Below are positions 5,947-7,986 of a stretch of DNA of 7,986 nt, one piece after another. Where the stretch lies: assembly GCA_003508755.1 (NCBI GenBank), contig DNTK01000125.1:1-7986 (forward strand). Reading direction: 5' to 3'. Position numbers and translations under genes: made by a program. The notes under the pieces were generated by a model. That model did not search any database and was not told the DNA's origin. It saw only the letters and a list, made by a program, of their open reading frames with translations. The stretch is from Bacteroidales bacterium. Lineage in GTDB: Bacteria; Bacteroidota; Bacteroidia; Bacteroidales; UBA10428. Numbering within the stretch: position 1 is the first letter of the stretch; every line of letters begins with the position of its first letter.

Positions 5947-7701
5947 TCAATCTTTTTTCACTACCTGAAGCGATAGTTCATCCAGTGCATCCTTATTTAC
6001 TGCTGAAGGTGAATCGATCATAATATCGCGGCCGGCATTGTTTTTCGGAAAGGCAATAACATCGCGTATGGAATCTAGCCCGGCAAAGAGGGAAACCAGG
6101 CGATCAAAACCAAAGGCTATACCGCCATGAGGAGGAGCACCATACGTGAAAGCATTCATTAAGAAGCCAAATTGCTCCTGGGCTTCTTCATCAGAAAAAC
6201 CAAGAGCCTGGAACATTTGTTGCTGCAGTTGCTGATCATGAATTCTTATAGAACCACCACCCACTTCAACACCATTAATAACCATATCGTAAGCATTTGC
6301 TCGTACTTCGCCAGGATTTGTTTTCATCTTATCAATATCTTCCGGTTTTGGAGAAGTAAAAGGGTGATGCATAGCATGGTAGCGTTGTGTTTCTTCATCC
6401 CATTCCAGCAATGGAAAGTCGACAACCCACAGGGGTGCAAACACTTTTTTATTGCGCAGTCCCAATTGTTCACCCATTTCGAGGCGCAATTCGCTAAGGG
6501 CATTTCGTGTGCTTCCTTTCTCTCCTGCTAACACAAGCAAAAGATCTCCAGGTTTTGCATTGAACTTTTCTGCCCATTTTTGTAAATCTTCTGGAGTGTA
6601 AAATTTATCTACCGACGATTTAAAACTACCATCTTCGTTGTACTTAACCCAAACCAGGCCTTTCGCTCCAATCTGAGGTTTGGTAACAAAGTGGGTAATG
6701 GCATCGAGTTGTTTTCGGCTGTACGAAGCGCATCCACCAGCACAAATACCACCTACATGCTCCACACTGTCGAATACCTTAAATCCTTTGCCTTGAACCA
6801 GACTTGTTAAATCTCGCAGGCGCATGCCAAAACGGATATCGGGTTTATCATTTCCGTAATTGCTCATTGCATCGTCGAACGACATTCTGGGAAAAGGGCC
6901 TTCAAATTCTTCATCCATAACAGCCATAAACAGGTGCTTGATTAAACCTTCAAAGGTGTTTAGAACATCATCCTGCTCAACAAAGGCCATTTCACAATCG
7001 ATTTGAGTAAACTCAGGCTGCCTGTCCGCTCTCAGGTCTTCATCTCGAAAACACTTCACAATTTGAAAATAACGGTCAAAGCCGGCTACCATCAGCAACT
7101 GTTTGAATGTTTGTGGCGATTGTGGTAAAGCATAAAACTGTCCATTATTCATGCGTGAAGGAACTACAAAATCCCTTGCACCTTCAGGAGTAGATTTTAT
7201 TAGCACCGGGGTTTCAACTTCAATGAACTTTTCTGCACTCAGAAAGCTGCGCGTTTCAATGGCCATTTTTGAGCGAAGTTCCATCGCTTTTCGCATCGGC
7301 TCACGACGCAGGTCGAGATACCTGTATTTCATGCGAATTTCTTCACCGCCATCCGTATCATCTTCGATGGTAAAGGGAGGAATCTCTGCTTTATTCAAAA
7401 TGGTGATGGCATCTACAAAAATCTCAATTTCGCCGGTAGGCATATTCATATTTTTACTGTGTCGCTCTTCCACCTTACCGGTAACCTGAATAACAAACTC
7501 TCTGCCTAACTTTCTTGCTTTCTCGCAAAGCCCGGCATTAGTTTCCATGTTAAAAGCCAACTGTGTAATACCGTACCTGTCACGTAAATCAATAAAGGTC
7601 ATCCCTCCTAAATCGCGTGATCGTTGCACCCAGCCGCTCAGTGTCACAGTTTTGCCCACATCTGAAATGGTCAGCTCACCACAAGTATTTGTTCTGTACA
7701 T
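5947..7701 (-). CDS. aspS: aspartyl-tRNA synthetase, bacterial type, probably discriminating
   Basis: Cytoplasmic class IIb synthetase that charges tRNA-Asp with aspartate using ATP. The 584-residue length is close to the usual bacterial 580-600. An N-terminal OB-fold binds the anticodon (about 1-105: LSGWVQRSRDLGGMTFIDLRDR, 21-42). The catalytic core has motif 1 around FIEVETPVLIKSTPEGARDF (159-178), the flexible and aspartate-binding loops with QSPQ (194-197), motif 2 FRDEDLRADRQPEFTQID (218-235) and motif 3 GGIAFGFDR (526-534) with Arg534. The bacterial GAD insertion lies between about 288 and 420, and YHAMHHPFTSP (441-451) returns to the core. Leu31 in RDLGG and a Lys near residue 83 match, as I recall, the form specific for tRNA-Asp; non-discriminating enzymes have His and Gly there. 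That would imply separate asparaginyl-tRNA synthesis in this organism. The gene is convergent with the lipoprotein gene and divergent from tadA. No defect is seen. Confidence 0.98.
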   Translation of the reverse strand: MYRTNTCGELTISDVGKTVTLSGWVQRSRDLGGMTFIDLRDRYGITQLAFNMETNAGLCEKARKLGREFVIQVTGKVEERHSKNMNMPTGEIEIFVDAITILNKAEIPPFTIEDDTDGGEEIRMKYRYLDLRREPMRKAMELRSKMAIETRSFLSAEKFIEVETPVLIKSTPEGARDFVVPSRMNNGQFYALPQSPQTFKQLLMVAGFDRYFQIVKCFRDEDLRADRQPEFTQIDCEMAFVEQDDVLNTFEGLIKHLFMAVMDEEFEGPFPRMSFDDAMSNYGNDKPDIRFGMRLRDLTSLVQGKGFKVFDSVEHVGGICAGGCASYSRKQLDAITHFVTKPQIGAKGLVWVKYNEDGSFKSSVDKFYTPEDLQKWAEKFNAKPGDLLLVLAGEKGSTRNALSELRLEMGEQLGLRNKKVFAPLWVVDFPLLEWDEETQRYHAMHHPFTSPKPEDIDKMKTNPGEVRANAYDMVINGVEVGGGSIRIHDQQLQQQMFQALGFSDEEAQEQFGFLMNAFTYGAPPHGGIAFGFDRLVSLFAGLDSIRDVIAFPKNNAGRDIMIDSPSAVNKDALDELSLQVVKKD

Positions 7702-7866
7702 TTTTTATCTAATTTTATCCGGTAATATGTTATATCTGCTAGAGGCAGTTTTTTAGTGCCACGAAGATAAAAGATTTTAATGAGACAATGATTGTATGTA
7801 TAAATGATTAAATTATTCATTCATTTATTTTTGTATTTAAACATTTCTTAATTCTGTTATTCATTT
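7702..7866. promoter_or_regulatory. divergent aspS-tadA promoter region
   Basis: AT-rich 165-base spacer between two outward-facing genes. For tadA (plus strand), TATTTTTG at 7826-7833 matches the Bacteroidota -7 element exactly, about 33 bases before the ATG, but there is no good TTG at the expected distance (ATG at 7804-7806 is the nearest). For aspS (minus strand), TATCTTCG (7769-7762) is a one-mismatch -7 element with TTG (7788-7786) 16 bases upstream, slightly too close. An inverted repeat, ATAAATGA (7800-7807) with TCATTTAT (7821-7828), overlaps the tadA -7 element. Neither start has a Shine-Dalgarno sequence. Confidence 0.4.
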
Positions 7867-7986
7867 ATGGAGCGAGCATTCTTTTCGCATGAATATTTTA
7901 TGAAAGAAGCCTTAAAGGAGGGCCAACGTGCGTTTGAACGAGATGAGGTTCCGGTTGGTGCTGTTGTTGTGGCCAACAACATGACA
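7867..7986 (+). CDS. tadA: tRNA-specific adenosine deaminase TadA, N-terminal fragment cut by window edge
   Basis: The first 40 codons are open to the right edge. The product starts MERAFFSHEYFMKEALKEGQ and continues with an RDEVPVGAVVVANN segment (30-43 region as far as visible), which is the characteristic first helix and first beta strand of TadA/CDA-fold deaminases: E-Y/W-F/M-M-x-x-A-L followed by E-V-P-V-G-A-V-x-V. TadA converts adenosine to inosine at the wobble position of tRNA-Arg(ACG). The catalytic HAE and PCxxC motifs would lie beyond the window, so they cannot be checked. The ATG at 7867 is the first start after an in-frame TAA at 7849; the next ATG (7900) would cut into the first helix. 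A related CDA-family deaminase such as guanine deaminase is a less likely alternative. Confidence 0.85.
   Translation, partial: MERAFFSHEYFMKEALKEGQRAFERDEVPVGAVVVANNMT

Noticed and set aside
6172..7489. Plus-strand open frames of 112-119 codons within aspS
   Set aside because: They are antisense to a complete, conserved aspartyl-tRNA synthetase; no independent promoter or domain is seen.
7736..7754. Hairpin CTGC-TAGAG-GCAG followed by a T-run, terminator-like on the plus strand
   Set aside because: The stem is only 4 bp and no plus-strand gene ends upstream; it lies in the aspS leader region and is probably chance.
1..7986. Mobile elements, CRISPR arrays, tRNA or rRNA genes, attachment sites
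   Set aside because: No transposase or integrase coding sequence, regularly spaced repeats or RNA gene signatures were seen when reading both strands.

Overview
The window looks like a chromosomal segment of a Bacteroidota bacterium. Evidence: a TonB-dependent receptor with an N-terminal carboxypeptidase-regulatory-like domain, a LytS/YehU-type membrane histidine kinase, a BlaI repressor paired with an M56 peptidase, Bacteroidota-style promoters (TTG/TTTG then TAnnTTTG), AT-rich spacers and start codons without Shine-Dalgarno sequences. A Bacteroidales/Marinilabiliales-like source is a guess. I see no mobile element, CRISPR array, tRNA or rRNA, and no gene-free stretch over 300 bases.

Left part, minus strand (1-3338): an outer-membrane TonB-dependent receptor is followed after 26 bases by a sensor histidine kinase that runs off the left edge. 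They are probably one transcription unit. A LytTR response regulator may lie just outside the window.

Centre, plus strand (3477-5269): a BlaI/MecI-family repressor overlaps by 11 bases a membrane M56 (BlaR1-like) peptidase. Instead of a penicillin-sensor domain, the peptidase carries a C-terminal M23 (LytM/lysostaphin-like) domain on the predicted periplasmic side. The blaI-like promoter contains two near-identical 14-bp dyads (ACTA-N6-TAGT) exactly 20 bp apart, one inside the promoter spacer, as expected for an autoregulated switch. The pair ends at a strong terminator. This is the most interesting part of the window: a candidate cell-wall-linked sensing module with no beta-lactamase in view. 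Its M23 domain keeps all three zinc ligands but has Gln where the conserved catalytic His of the Y-x-H-L motif should be.

Right centre, plus strand (5314-5903): a one-gene unit encodes a small unrecognised lipoprotein. It has its own good Bacteroidota promoter and lies between two terminators that share the same hairpin core.

Right part: aspS (minus strand, bacterial aspartyl-tRNA synthetase, probably the discriminating form) is divergent from the first 40 codons of tadA (tRNA adenosine deaminase), which is cut by the right edge. Both are housekeeping translation genes.
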